Positions 1-8,410 of a stretch of DNA of 24,140 nucleotides are shown piece after piece. Source of the DNA: JANQPX01 sp051010395 (GTDB taxonomy: Bacteria > Pseudomonadota > Alphaproteobacteria > Geminicoccales > Geminicoccaceae); contig JBPCVQ010000240.1 in the NCBI GenBank assembly GCA_051010395.1, positions 1-24,140 on the forward strand, given 5' to 3'. Positions within the stretch are counted from its first letter, which is position 1; each line of letters opens with the position of its first letter. The notes under the pieces were generated by a model, which was given only the letters and a program-made list of their open reading frames with translations, was not told the DNA's origin and searched no databases. A program made the translations under genes and the position numbers.

Positions 1-1
1 G

Positions 2-556
2 TGTCCGCAGGTGCTGGCGCTTTGGTGGCCGCGCTTTTTGCGGGTGGCCGAATGGACCGTTGGGCAGGAAGAGACGGTGCGCCCCGGCATTCGTGAGATC
101 CTGGCGGAGGTTAAAGGTGATCTCGTCATCGAGGTCCCCGAGGGACCGTTTCGGCTGACTGCGCGGGCTGATCGGCTGGAGCTGCATGCCGATGGCTCCG
201 TGGTGATCGTCGACTACAAGACCGGCCAGCCGCCATCGAAGAAGGATATGGAACTCGGTATCGCGCCCCAGCTGGCCCTTGAGGGGGCGATTTTGCAGGG
301 CGGCGGCTTTGCCGGGATGGGGCCTGAGCGGAGCCCGCTTGCCGATCTGCAGTTCTGGCAGCTTTCCGGCAATGAGAAGGGCGGCAAGGTGGAGACGCGC
401 TCGACCGAACTGGTCGAGGAGGCGCTAAAGGGGCTGGACGCCTTGATCCGGCACTATGATCAGGCGGGAACCGCCTATCCCGCAGCCTACAGGCCGCCGA
501 CCGCAAGGTCCGGCGATTACGATCATCTGGCGAGGCTCGGCGAATGGCCCAACTGA
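2..556 (+). CDS. addB: AddB, 3' part (double-strand break repair helicase-nuclease subunit B)
   Basis: This is the C-terminal end of AddB; the reading frame is open at the window edge, so the helicase-like part lies upstream. AddB pairs with AddA to resect double-strand breaks and load RecA. The visible part holds a RecB-type PD-(D/E)XK nuclease domain: a RADR element, the strand motif IVDYKTG with the catalytic Asp and Lys, then a downstream PQLALE element matching the family's QxxxY/E helix. No cysteines occur after the nuclease motif, so the C-terminal iron-sulfur cysteines known from Firmicute AddB are not seen here. The stop overlaps the addA start by 13 nt, which suggests translational coupling. 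The identity is well supported by motif plus context. Confidence 0.93.
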   Translation, partial: CPQVLALWWPRFLRVAEWTVGQEETVRPGIREILAEVKGDLVIEVPEGPFRLTARADRLELHADGSVVIVDYKTGQPPSKKDMELGIAPQLALEGAILQGGGFAGMGPERSPLADLQFWQLSGNEKGGKVETRSTELVEEALKGLDALIRHYDQAGTAYPAAYRPPTARSGDYDHLARLGEWPN

Positions 557-3500
557 CGGCTATGGCGGGCGCCGAGCGCCCAAGGCCGACACCGGAGCAG
601 CATGCGGCCGCCGATCCCGAAAGCTCGGTGTGGGTGAGTGCGTCGGCCGGCACCGGCAAGACCCGTGTCCTCTCCAACCGCTTGCTTCGCCTGCTGCTCC
701 ACGGCGCCGATCCGGCCTCCATCCTCTGTCTGACCTATACCAAGGCGGGCGCTGCCGAGATGGCGCGTCGTGTGCAGGACGATCTCGCCGACTTCGCGGT
801 GATGTCGAAGGAGCACCTGACGGCGACGCTCGACGGCCTGCTCGGCCGGCCGCCATCCGCCCTGGAAATGCGGAGAGCCGAAGGCGGGCTGCTCGCCGTT
901 CTCGATCTGCCGGCCGGCCTTCGGATCATGACCATCCACAGCTTTTGCCAATCCCTGCTTCGGCGTTTTCCGCTGGAGGCCGGTATCAGTCCGCATTTCG
1001 AGCTCCTCGACCCTAGGGCGACCGCAGCCCTCATGCAGGACGTGCGTAATGCCGTGCTGATCGACAAAACGCCCGAAATTCGCGGAGCGATCGACCGGCT
1101 CGCCGTGGCCCTCGGCGAGCATTCACTGGCCGAGGGCCTTTCGGCGCTGAACGCCAAGCGCGAAGCGTTGACGCGGCTGCTCGTTGACCATGGGGATGAC
1201 GTCGAGGCGCTGGTAGGCGACGTTTTCTCGACGCTCGGCGTCGAGCTCGGGATGACGGTCGAGCGCCTCAGAAATGAAGTCTGCGCCGACCTGGCGCTGG
1301 ACGAACCCGGTCTCCTGGCGGCGGCGAGCGCTCTTGCGACTGGCACCAAAACCGATGTCGACGCCGCGGATCGCATCCGCCCCTGGATCGAGGCTGATCG
1401 GCAGGGCCGGCTCAGGCAGTTCCCGGATTATTGTCAGGCCTTTCTGACCAAGGACAACGAGCCGCGGAAGAAGCTCGCCAACAAGGGGGTGAACGAGGGG
1501 TTTCCTCACATTCCCGCAGTGCTCGAAGCTGAACAAACCCGGCTGCTGGAAGCAGCGGGGCGGGAAAAAGCCATCGGCGTTGCCGAACGCACGGCCGCGC
1601 TGATCAGGGTGGGGGCGGCCGTCATCCAGGCCTATGAGCGGCGAAAGCGGTTCGAGGGCAAGCTCGACTATGCCGACCTGATCGATAAGAGCCGCACCCT
1701 TCTTCGAGAAGCCCAGTCCGGCGATTGGGTGCGCTATAAGTTGGACCAGCGGATCGATCATCTCCTGATCGACGAGAGCCAGGACACCAGCCCCGATCAG
1801 TGGGAGATCATCGAAGCGCTGGTCGACGATTTCTGGAGCGGGGAGGGGGCTCGTGCGGCGCCGCCGACCCTGTTTGTCGTGGGTGACGACAAGCAGTCGA
1901 TCTTCGGGTTTCAAGGCGCTGACGTCGATATCTTCCAGGAGAAGCAGCGCTCGTTCAAAGCACTTGCGTCGGGTGCAAGGCGGTCTTGGCAGGACGTGCC
2001 GCTTCGCCAATCCTTCCGCTCGGCGCCGGCGATCTTGAAAGCCGTCGATGCGGTTTTCGCCGATCTCGCCATCCATGGCGATGATCGGGCGATGCGTCAT
2101 GAGGCTTTCAAGCAGGATGCGAAAGGGGTAGTCGAGGTCTGGCCGCTGATCGAAGGGGACGCACCGGAGGAAGCGGGGGCTTGGGCGCTGCCGGATCGTC
2201 AGGTGCACGGCAATCCGCCCGAGCTTCGCCTGGCACGGACGATCGCGCTGCAGATCCAGGCCTGGATCAGGGATGGGACAAGGCTCGCCAACAAAGACAA
2301 GGCGATCGAGCCCAAGGACATCATGATCCTGCTCCCACGCCGGGGTGTTCTCCAGGATCGGCTGGTGCGCGAGCTGAAGCGCAATGGCGTGCCGGTCGCC
2401 GGCGCGGATCGCATCGGCCTTACCGAGGAGCTTGCGGTCAAGGACCTGATGGCGCTTGGCGATGCGCTCCTGCTGCCGGAGGACGACCTCACCCTCGCGA
2501 CCCTGCTGCGGAGCCCGATTTTCGGTTTCAGCGACGATCAGCTGTTCAGGCTTGCCCATGACCGCGGCGACCGGCCGCTATGGCGGCGTCTCAAAGACCT
2601 TCGGGACGATGATCCCGCCTTCGCCGCGGCGGATGATCATTTCCGCGATTTGCTGAGCAAGGTCGATTTCACGCCGCCCTACGAGTTTTTCGCGCGGTTT
2701 TTGAGCGAAGGGGCGCCCAATGGCAGGCGGCGCCTGCTGCGGCGTCTGGGGGCGGCGGCGATCCTGCCGATCGAGGCGTTTCTTGCCCAGGCGATTACCT
2801 ATGAGCGCAGTCACCCGCCTTCCATGCAGGGGTTCCTCCACTGGCTGCGCACGGATGATACGGCCCTTCGGCGCGATGCCCAGGAGGTGCGCGATGAAGT
2901 GCGCATCATGACCGTACACGGTGCCAAGGGGCTGGAAGCGCCGATCGTGTTTCTCGCGGATGCCACCTATCAAAAGGACATGCGCAAGGACGTGATCCTC
3001 TGGCGGGATGACGGCCTGCCGTTCTGGAAAGTGTCGAAGGCGGCGCAGGACCCCTATACCCAGACGATCTATGCGGCTGAGGAAGCTCGCCAGCTCGCCG
3101 AGCATCGGCGCCTTCTCTATGTCGCCATGACCAGGGCGGAGGAACGGCTGATCGTCGCCGGTTGCGCGCGAAAGCGTGGGAGGGGCGCCGACGACGGAGG
3201 AAAGGCCAACTGGTATGAGATGATCCGGAACGGTCTCGATGTGCTGCCGGAGACCGCGAGCTTCGACGGAAGCCTGCCGTCCGGCGTGAGGGGCGAGATC
3301 AAGCGTTTCGGCGATGTGAAGGAAGATCCGGAAATGGCGGCGCAGGCCACCTTGCCATTCCACATCGGGGCGACCGGCGGTCCGCCTTTGCCTGACTGGC
3401 TGGCGGCCGCAGCGCGTGGCGAGGTGAAAGCGGAAGCCCTCCGTCCCTCGGCCGATCCTCTGTCCGAAGACCCGCCCGCCGCATCCCCCTTATCGGATGA

Positions 3501-4005
3501 AGGGGGGCGTCGCTTTGGCCGTGGGCTCTTGATCCATAAGCTTTTGCAGATCCTGCCTGATTTGCCGGCCTCGGCGAAGCCGGCCGCCATGGATCGCTAT
3601 CTGGAGAAACCCGGCCTCGACCTGGATGCGCCGATGAGGGAGGCGCTCGCGAGCGAGGTCGGCGCCATCCTCGACAACCCTGCCTGGCGTGACATTTTCG
3701 GTCCCTCTTCCCGCGCTGAAGTGTCGCTGGTCGGCGCGTTTGGCGGCGAGCGGGTCAGCGGTCAGGTCGATCGCCTGTCCGTACGGGACGACGAGGTCCT
3801 GGTGGTCGACTACAAGACCAACCGTCCGCCGCCCCGTGAGCAGGGCGACGTGCCCGCAGCCTATGGCCGCCAGATGGCGATCTATCGTAGCCTTCTGCGC
3901 GAAATTTACCCGGATCGCCCGGTGCGTTGCGCCTTGCTCTGGACGGAAGGGCCGCGCCTGATGGCGCTGGATGATACTTGGCTCGATGCTTTTGGCGCAT
4001 CTTGA
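544..4005 (+). CDS. addA: AddA, double-strand break repair helicase-nuclease subunit A
   Basis: Complete 1153-residue UvrD/Rep superfamily 1 helicase with a C-terminal RecB-like nuclease, the motor subunit of AddAB. Walker A is ASAGTGKT at residues 33-40. Motif Ia (LTYTKAGAAEMA) follows, Walker B is LLIDESQD near 410, and motif III is VVGDDKQSIFGFQGAD. Motif IV (LRQSFRS) is near 487, VHGAKGLEAP near 791 and YVAMTRAEERL near 858. The nuclease motif VVDYKTNRPPP lies near 1088, with a downstream YGRQMAIY helix. Length and architecture fit the alphaproteobacterial AddA type. The ATG lies inside the addB end, so the two are probably translated in tandem. No defect is visible, and the enzyme should be active in recombination repair. 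Confidence 0.97.
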   Translation: MAQLTAMAGAERPRPTPEQHAAADPESSVWVSASAGTGKTRVLSNRLLRLLLHGADPASILCLTYTKAGAAEMARRVQDDLADFAVMSKEHLTATLDGLLGRPPSALEMRRAEGGLLAVLDLPAGLRIMTIHSFCQSLLRRFPLEAGISPHFELLDPRATAALMQDVRNAVLIDKTPEIRGAIDRLAVALGEHSLAEGLSALNAKREALTRLLVDHGDDVEALVGDVFSTLGVELGMTVERLRNEVCADLALDEPGLLAAASALATGTKTDVDAADRIRPWIEADRQGRLRQFPDYCQAFLTKDNEPRKKLANKGVNEGFPHIPAVLEAEQTRLLEAAGREKAIGVAERTAALIRVGAAVIQAYERRKRFEGKLDYADLIDKSRTLLREAQSGDWVRYKLDQRIDHLLIDESQDTSPDQWEIIEALVDDFWSGEGARAAPPTLFVVGDDKQSIFGFQGADVDIFQEKQRSFKALASGARRSWQDVPLRQSFRSAPAILKAVDAVFADLAIHGDDRAMRHEAFKQDAKGVVEVWPLIEGDAPEEAGAWALPDRQVHGNPPELRLARTIALQIQAWIRDGTRLANKDKAIEPKDIMILLPRRGVLQDRLVRELKRNGVPVAGADRIGLTEELAVKDLMALGDALLLPEDDLTLATLLRSPIFGFSDDQLFRLAHDRGDRPLWRRLKDLRDDDPAFAAADDHFRDLLSKVDFTPPYEFFARFLSEGAPNGRRRLLRRLGAAAILPIEAFLAQAITYERSHPPSMQGFLHWLRTDDTALRRDAQEVRDEVRIMTVHGAKGLEAPIVFLADATYQKDMRKDVILWRDDGLPFWKVSKAAQDPYTQTIYAAEEARQLAEHRRLLYVAMTRAEERLIVAGCARKRGRGADDGGKANWYEMIRNGLDVLPETASFDGSLPSGVRGEIKRFGDVKEDPEMAAQATLPFHIGATGGPPLPDWLAAAARGEVKAEALRPSADPLSEDPPAASPLSDEGGRRFGRGLLIHKLLQILPDLPASAKPAAMDRYLEKPGLDLDAPMREALASEVGAILDNPAWRDIFGPSSRAEVSLVGAFGGERVSGQVDRLSVRDDEVLVVDYKTNRPPPREQGDVPAAYGRQMAIYRSLLREIYPDRPVRCALLWTEGPRLMALDDTWLDAFGAS

Positions 4006-4032
4006 CAATCATCCGGAAGATACCACCTCCGC

Positions 4033-4061
4033 TTGACGCTGCTGCCCTCGTCCACCTACTC
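4033..4061 (+). promoter_or_regulatory. Candidate trxA promoter
   Basis: TTGACG at 4033-4038 is followed after 17 nt by CTACTC at 4056-4061, a plausible alphaproteobacterial housekeeping pair in the addA-trxA gap. A second TTGACA (4002-4007) overlaps the addA stop but has no good -10. A small inverted repeat (CAGGCT at 4063-4068 with AGCCTG at 4078-4083) lies just downstream in the leader. This is a sequence match only. Confidence 0.33.
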
Positions 4062-4128
4062 TCAGGCTTAAGAAGAGAGCCTGCGAACGCAGCGCTTCGA
4101 TGGAACAAACCCTTATTGGGATGCAACG

Positions 4129-4449
4129 ATGGCGATTATCGAAACCTCCGATTCGGCGTTCGAGGCCGATGTGCTGAAGTCGGATACGCCTGTAGTCGTG
4201 GACTTCTGGGCGGAATGGTGCGGCCCGTGCAAGAGCATTGCGCCTCATCTCGAAGAGCTGGCGACCGAGAAAGGCGAGCAGATCAAGGTCGTCAAGGTGA
4301 ACATCGACGATAATCCCCTGACACCGACCAAATATGGTGTGCGTGGCATTCCCACGCTGATGCTGTTCAAGGACGGCGAACACGCTGCGACCAAGGTTGG
4401 TGCCGTGCCGAAGAGCAAGCTTTTCGAGTGGGTTGACGAGAGCGTTTGA
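4129..4449 (+). CDS. trxA: Thioredoxin 1
   Basis: 106-residue thioredoxin, the usual length. It is a cytoplasmic dithiol reductant for ribonucleotide reductase, methionine sulfoxide reductase and other proteins. The active site WCGPC is at residues 30-34 after the strand VVVDFWAE, and the cis-proline loop is in RGIPTLMLF near residue 75. The fold-defining Asp and Trp before the active site are present, and there is no signal peptide. The ATG is preceded by a modest TTGGGA-like ribosome site. It lies 123 nt after addA; addA-trxA adjacency is common in alphaproteobacteria, but the gap and the candidate promoter suggest it can be transcribed on its own. Confidence 0.97.
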   Translation: MAIIETSDSAFEADVLKSDTPVVVDFWAEWCGPCKSIAPHLEELATEKGEQIKVVKVNIDDNPLTPTKYGVRGIPTLMLFKDGEHAATKVGAVPKSKLFEWVDESV

Positions 4450-4465
4450 TCACTTGGTCAGCAGT

Positions 4466-4520
4466 GCGGTCCCGGGGAAAAAATAGCTTTGGCATAGCCG
4501 GGGCCGCATAGGTGCTTTTT
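4466..4520 (+). terminator. Terminator-like hairpin after trxA
   Basis: GCGGTCCCGG (4466-4475) pairs over all ten positions, one of them a G-U wobble, with CCGGGGCCGC (4498-4507). The loop is 22 nt, and a run of five T follows at 4516-4520. It starts 16 nt after the trxA stop. The long loop and the 8-nt distance to the T run weaken the call. Confidence 0.5.
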
Positions 4521-4637
4521 GTTGCGAATCAGCCCCTTGATGCCGCATTGATGTGGTCGCAGGCTCTTTACTTTCAGTAACTTATCCCTGAAAAACGATC
4601 TTTGAGACGTCGCTCCAGACGATGCTTGAGGATCTTA

Positions 4638-6380
4638 ATGGGTAAGTGTTGCCCTAGTCGGAAACCACAGATGCGATTTGCCTTCTCGGCAATCATGATG
4701 ATCGTCGCTTCCATGATGGCTGGATCGGCAGGGGCTGAAAGTCTCAGCGGCAAGCTCGCCGACCGGTTTAGCCTCAATATCCTGTCGACCCTGACCGAAG
4801 ACAACGCGGCCGACCTCGCCCTGCTCACGCAGTTCTACGTCGATCGCGACATGACCCCGGTCTGGGTGGACGATGAGGCGCCGACCGAGCGCGCTCACGA
4901 CCTGTTGCATATTCTCGAGATGTCGACCTATGACGGCCTCAACCCGGATGACTACGATATCTGGGCCATCAGGCGACTGATGGATTCGGACCATGCCAGA
5001 GCTCTCGCCGAGCTGGATCTTCGTCTCAGCCTCAGCCTGATGCAGTTCTTGTCCGATCTCGGTTCGGGGCGGACGGAGCCCAGCACCCTCGATCCCGAGC
5101 TGTTCGTCTATCCCCAGGACATCGATAAGGCGGGGGCGATCGAGGCTGCAGCCGAAGCCGAGGATATCGGTGTCTTCGTCGGCGGCTATCGACCGCGCCA
5201 GGTCGATTACTGGCGGCTCAAGGGTGTGCTCGCCAATTACAGGGCGATGGCGAGCAACGGCGGCTGGTCGACGATCGATCCTGGACCTTTGATGAAGGAA
5301 GGGGACCGATCGGAGCGGGTCGTCCAATTGCGCAGGCGCCTGCAGCGCGAGGGTGATCTCGCACCGCCCGAAGATCCTCTAGCGCCTTTCGACTCCGAGC
5401 TGTTCGACCAGAGGCTTGTCGAAGCGGTCGAGAGCTTCCAGGATCGCTATGGCCTCAAGCAGGATGGCCGGGTGGGCCCGAACACGCTGACGGCGCTGAA
5501 TACGCCGATCGAGCAGCGCATCGAGCAGCTGGTGCTTAACCTGGAGCGCCGTCGCTGGATGTCGGACAGAATGCCGTCGCGTTACATTTACGTGAACCTC
5601 GCCGACTTCGAGCTGCAACTGATCGATCAAGGCGAAGTCGCCTTCGAGACCCCCGTCGTGATCGGCAGTCTCTATAACAAGACACCGGTCTTCTCGGCTG
5701 ACATGACCTATATGGTCATCAATCCTTATTGGAATGTGCCGCCGAGCATCGCCACCAGTGAACTCCTGACCAAGGCCAAGGCCGATTCCAGCTTTTTTCG
5801 AAGAAACGGATTCGACATTTTCGAAAATTGGAGTGCGGAGGCCGAGATACTGGATTCGACCAGCATCGACTGGACGCGGGTGGAACCGCAGAACTTCAGC
5901 TACAAGCTGCGGCAGCGCCCCGGACCGACCAATTCGCTCGGGCGGCTGAAGTTCATGATGCCGAACGACTACAATATCTACCTTCATGACACGCCGGAGC
6001 GGGCGCATTTTGACCTGAATGAGCGCAGCTTCAGTCATGGTTGCGTACGAGTTGCCGATCCCGAGGCCCTGGCGAACGCCATCCTCGAGGGCCAGTCGGG
6101 CTGGACGTTGAATGGAATCGTCGACGCCGTCGGCAGCGGTGAACGCACACAGGTCAATCTAGATCAATCCCTGTCCGTTCAGATCACCTATCTGACTGCC
6201 TGGGTCGATGGTGACAATCGGGCCCACTTTCGGAACGACGTCTATGACCGGGATCAGATCCTGGCGGATGCGCTGACCAACAATCCACGCAGGCGCGGCC
6301 TCGGCCTCTTCGCCGAGGGGACCAGCACTGAAGCCCGTCTTCAGGACGACAGCCCTGAGGCGGCGGCGGCAGCGCAATAG
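4638..6380 (+). CDS. Exported L,D-transpeptidase (YcbB/LdtD type, YkuD domain)
   Basis: Predicted periplasmic enzyme that makes 3-3 crosslinks in peptidoglycan. From this start it has 580 residues: a signal peptide ending near AGSAGA-ES, an N-terminal scaffold region (about 40-215), a peptidoglycan-binding domain (about 220-285, with VVQLRRRLQREG and DGRVGPNTLTALN), and a YkuD catalytic domain (about 314-490). The YkuD motif is complete: a His in the HFDLNERSFSHGCVRV stretch, then SHGCVRV with the catalytic Cys near residue 469. The ATG at 4638 is chosen because GAGG (4628-4631) lies 6 nt upstream. The frame opens at a TTG at 4602 and has another ATG at 4671; all give a usable signal peptide. 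Its gene converges with yqgE. The function is well supported; the paralogue within the LDT family is not resolved. Confidence 0.92.
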   Translation: MGKCCPSRKPQMRFAFSAIMMIVASMMAGSAGAESLSGKLADRFSLNILSTLTEDNAADLALLTQFYVDRDMTPVWVDDEAPTERAHDLLHILEMSTYDGLNPDDYDIWAIRRLMDSDHARALAELDLRLSLSLMQFLSDLGSGRTEPSTLDPELFVYPQDIDKAGAIEAAAEAEDIGVFVGGYRPRQVDYWRLKGVLANYRAMASNGGWSTIDPGPLMKEGDRSERVVQLRRRLQREGDLAPPEDPLAPFDSELFDQRLVEAVESFQDRYGLKQDGRVGPNTLTALNTPIEQRIEQLVLNLERRRWMSDRMPSRYIYVNLADFELQLIDQGEVAFETPVVIGSLYNKTPVFSADMTYMVINPYWNVPPSIATSELLTKAKADSSFFRRNGFDIFENWSAEAEILDSTSIDWTRVEPQNFSYKLRQRPGPTNSLGRLKFMMPNDYNIYLHDTPERAHFDLNERSFSHGCVRVADPEALANAILEGQSGWTLNGIVDAVGSGERTQVNLDQSLSVQITYLTAWVDGDNRAHFRNDVYDRDQILADALTNNPRRRGLGLFAEGTSTEARLQDDSPEAAAAAQ

Positions 6381-6388
6381 AGGCGTGG

Positions 6389-6405
6389 CTGCCGCGTCCC
6401 GGCAG
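6389..6405. terminator. Small hairpin between convergent genes
   Basis: CTGCCG (6389-6394) and CGGCAG (6400-6405) form a perfect 6-bp stem with a 5-nt loop, in the 27-nt gap between the L,D-transpeptidase and the end of yqgE. It could help terminate from either side. No T run follows on either strand, so the call is weak. Confidence 0.25.
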
Positions 6406-6407
6406 GA

Positions 6408-7037
6408 TCAGAGTTCGAAACCGCGAAGTGCTAGAGCGCGTTGCCATTTGGTGGCGATGTCATCGTCGAACAGCAGCGTGTCGTCGGCATCGACCACGTA
6501 CCAGGACCCGGACGTGATCTCGTTCTCCAGCTGCTCCGAGGCCCAGCCGGTATAGCCGAGGATCAGGAGACTTTCGTTCGGGCCCTGACCCAGGGCAAGG
6601 TCGGTCAGCACGTCGTCTGCGCTGGAGACGGCCAGGTGATTGCCGACGTCGACGGTCGTACCGTTGTAGTAGTCGCCGCGGTGCAGGACGAGGCTGCTTT
6701 CCGGCTCGACAGGGCCGCCATAATGCATCTTCACCTGGGCGTCGGTGCTGAAGTCGCCTTCGATGCCGAAGGCGTCGAGCAGGCTGCCGACGGGCCCTTT
6801 GGCCATGAGGCGGTTGATCACCAGGCCCATGGCGCCGAATGCATCGTGATGCACGAGGTAGACAACGGATTGGCGAAAGTTGGGGTCGTGGAGGTCGGGT
6901 GAGGCGACCAGATAGCGTCCCGTAAGGGTCGTCGAGCGTCCATTGGGATTGTCGTGATCATCAGCGGCCTTGACCGTGCCGCCACCGAGAAGTCCGAAGC
7001 CCAGAACGAGCATGAGGAGCTTTTTGACGATGGCCAT
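6408..7037 (-). CDS. yqgE: YqgE/AlgH (UPF0301) family protein with a signal peptide
   Basis: 209-residue member of the YqgE/AlgH family, whose biochemical role is unknown. The family core is clear: RYLVASPDLHDPNFRQSVVYL near residue 41, GAMGLVINRL, MHYGGPVEP, and GYTGWASEQLENEI near 160. The usual members are cytoplasmic and begin about at the LTGRYL segment. This one has roughly 35 extra N-terminal residues: a KK-positive start, a hydrophobic stretch LLMLVLGFGLLGGG and a likely cleavage site at VKA-ADD. That predicts export. The ATG is preceded by a GGGGGAAAA purine tract. It lies 36 nt after folC and is probably the last gene of that operon. The family assignment is firm; the export is inferred from sequence. 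Confidence 0.9.
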   Translation of the reverse strand: MAIVKKLLMLVLGFGLLGGGTVKAADDHDNPNGRSTTLTGRYLVASPDLHDPNFRQSVVYLVHHDAFGAMGLVINRLMAKGPVGSLLDAFGIEGDFSTDAQVKMHYGGPVEPESSLVLHRGDYYNGTTVDVGNHLAVSSADDVLTDLALGQGPNESLLILGYTGWASEQLENEITSGSWYVVDADDTLLFDDDIATKWQRALALRGFEL

Positions 7038-7073
7038 AGGTGCATTTTCCCCCGATCCAGCGTTGCCCTCCCA

Positions 7074-8363
7074 TTAACTATTGGCGCGCAAGACGTGCCC
7101 GGCAAGGTAGAGGGACCCGCATATCAGGACGCGGACGGGGGAAAAGGTGCGTTCGGCGATCGTCGACAAGGCGGCCTCGACGTTGTCTGCTGCCGTTGCC
7201 TGGATGCCGAGATCATGGGCATCGCGCACGACATCCGCCGGATCGCGGCTGGCGCGCTCGTCGGGCACGGATACCGCATGCAGCGAGGTGACCACCGATG
7301 CGAGCGGGGTCAGAAATCCCAAGGAATCCTTGGTGTTGATCATGCCGACGACCAAGTGAAGCGGCCTTTGGTCATCATCGCTGAAATAGGCGGCGAGCGC
7401 TTCGCCCGCAGCCGGGTTGTGGCCGCCATCCAGCCAGGTCGAAGAGCCCGCTGGCAGCGATGCGACAAGTGGCCCCAATGTGAGTGCCTGCAATCTCGCC
7501 GGCCAGCGCGCTTTTTCGAGACCGTGTGCTATCGAACGGTGTGATGGCGAGAGGCTGCCGAGGTTCATGGCCGCAGCGACGGCAAGCCCTGCATTGTCGA
7601 TCTGATGCTCGCCCGGAAGGGAAGGCAGCGGCAGATCGAGGAAGGAACCTCCTATCTGGACATGCAGACGATCACCGACATGGCAAGCGGTCCAATCTCG
7701 TCCATGCTGGATGAGCGGGGCGCTAAGTGTGCTTGCACGGGCCTGAATGACGTCGATGCTTTCCGGTGCCTGTGGACCCAGCGCGCAGGGCACGCCCGTT
7801 TTCAGAATGCCGGCTTTCTCGCCCGCGATCTGCTCCAGCCGCTCCCCAAGATAGGCCTGATGATCCAAGGACACCGGCGTGATCAGCGTTAGAAGCGGCT
7901 GATCCACGACATTGGTCGCATCCAGCCGGCCGCCGAGCCCGGTTTCGAGGAGCAGGATATCGGCTTCCCGTTCGGCGAAGGCGAGCAGGGCGGCCGCTGT
8001 GGTGATTTCGAAAAACGTGATCGGCAGGCCCTGGTTCGCCTGCTCGACACGGTCGAGCACCTCGGTAAAGGCCAGTTCGGTGATCGGTTCGCGGTCGAAC
8101 AGGATGCGCTCGTTGAAGCGCACCAGATGTGGCGAAACGTAACGTTGCACATGTCTGCCATCCGCTGCCAGCATGGCATCCAGCATGGCGAGCGTCGAAC
8201 CCTTGCCATTGGTGCCTGCGATGTGGACGACGGGTGGCAGGCGCCGTTCAGGGTGGTCGAGGGCGCCAAGTAAGCGTTCGAGGCGTCCGAGCGACAGGTC
8301 GATCGCCTTGGGGTGCAGGCCCTGCAGGCGCGTGAGGATCAGGTCACTGTCCGGGTTCATCAT
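7074..8363 (-). CDS. folC: Bifunctional dihydrofolate synthase / folylpolyglutamate synthase
   Basis: 429-residue Mur-ligase-family enzyme of cytoplasmic folate synthesis. It joins glutamate to dihydropteroate and extends the polyglutamate tail of folates. The ATP-binding loop AGTNGKGST is at residues 49-57. The family motifs LETGLGGRLDATN, SLDHQAYLG with the following GEKAGI, and WLDGGHNPAA are all present. Length is typical. The start has two adjacent ATGs; AGGAG lies 8 nt before the first. It follows accD by 47 nt on the same strand and precedes yqgE. The accD-folC order is common in proteobacteria. Confidence 0.96.
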   Translation of the reverse strand: MMNPDSDLILTRLQGLHPKAIDLSLGRLERLLGALDHPERRLPPVVHIAGTNGKGSTLAMLDAMLAADGRHVQRYVSPHLVRFNERILFDREPITELAFTEVLDRVEQANQGLPITFFEITTAAALLAFAEREADILLLETGLGGRLDATNVVDQPLLTLITPVSLDHQAYLGERLEQIAGEKAGILKTGVPCALGPQAPESIDVIQARASTLSAPLIQHGRDWTACHVGDRLHVQIGGSFLDLPLPSLPGEHQIDNAGLAVAAAMNLGSLSPSHRSIAHGLEKARWPARLQALTLGPLVASLPAGSSTWLDGGHNPAAGEALAAYFSDDDQRPLHLVVGMINTKDSLGFLTPLASVVTSLHAVSVPDERASRDPADVVRDAHDLGIQATAADNVEAALSTIAERTFSPVRVLICGSLYLAGHVLRANS

Positions 8364-8410
8364 CCCAACGGCTCCTGGCCCAGCTTCTTCCAGTGATGCC
8401 GCGGGCGGGC

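Noticed and set aside
1123..2559. 478-codon minus-strand open frame inside addA
   Set aside because: It is antisense to motif-rich addA sequence and shows no domain. GC-rich genes commonly produce long antisense frames.
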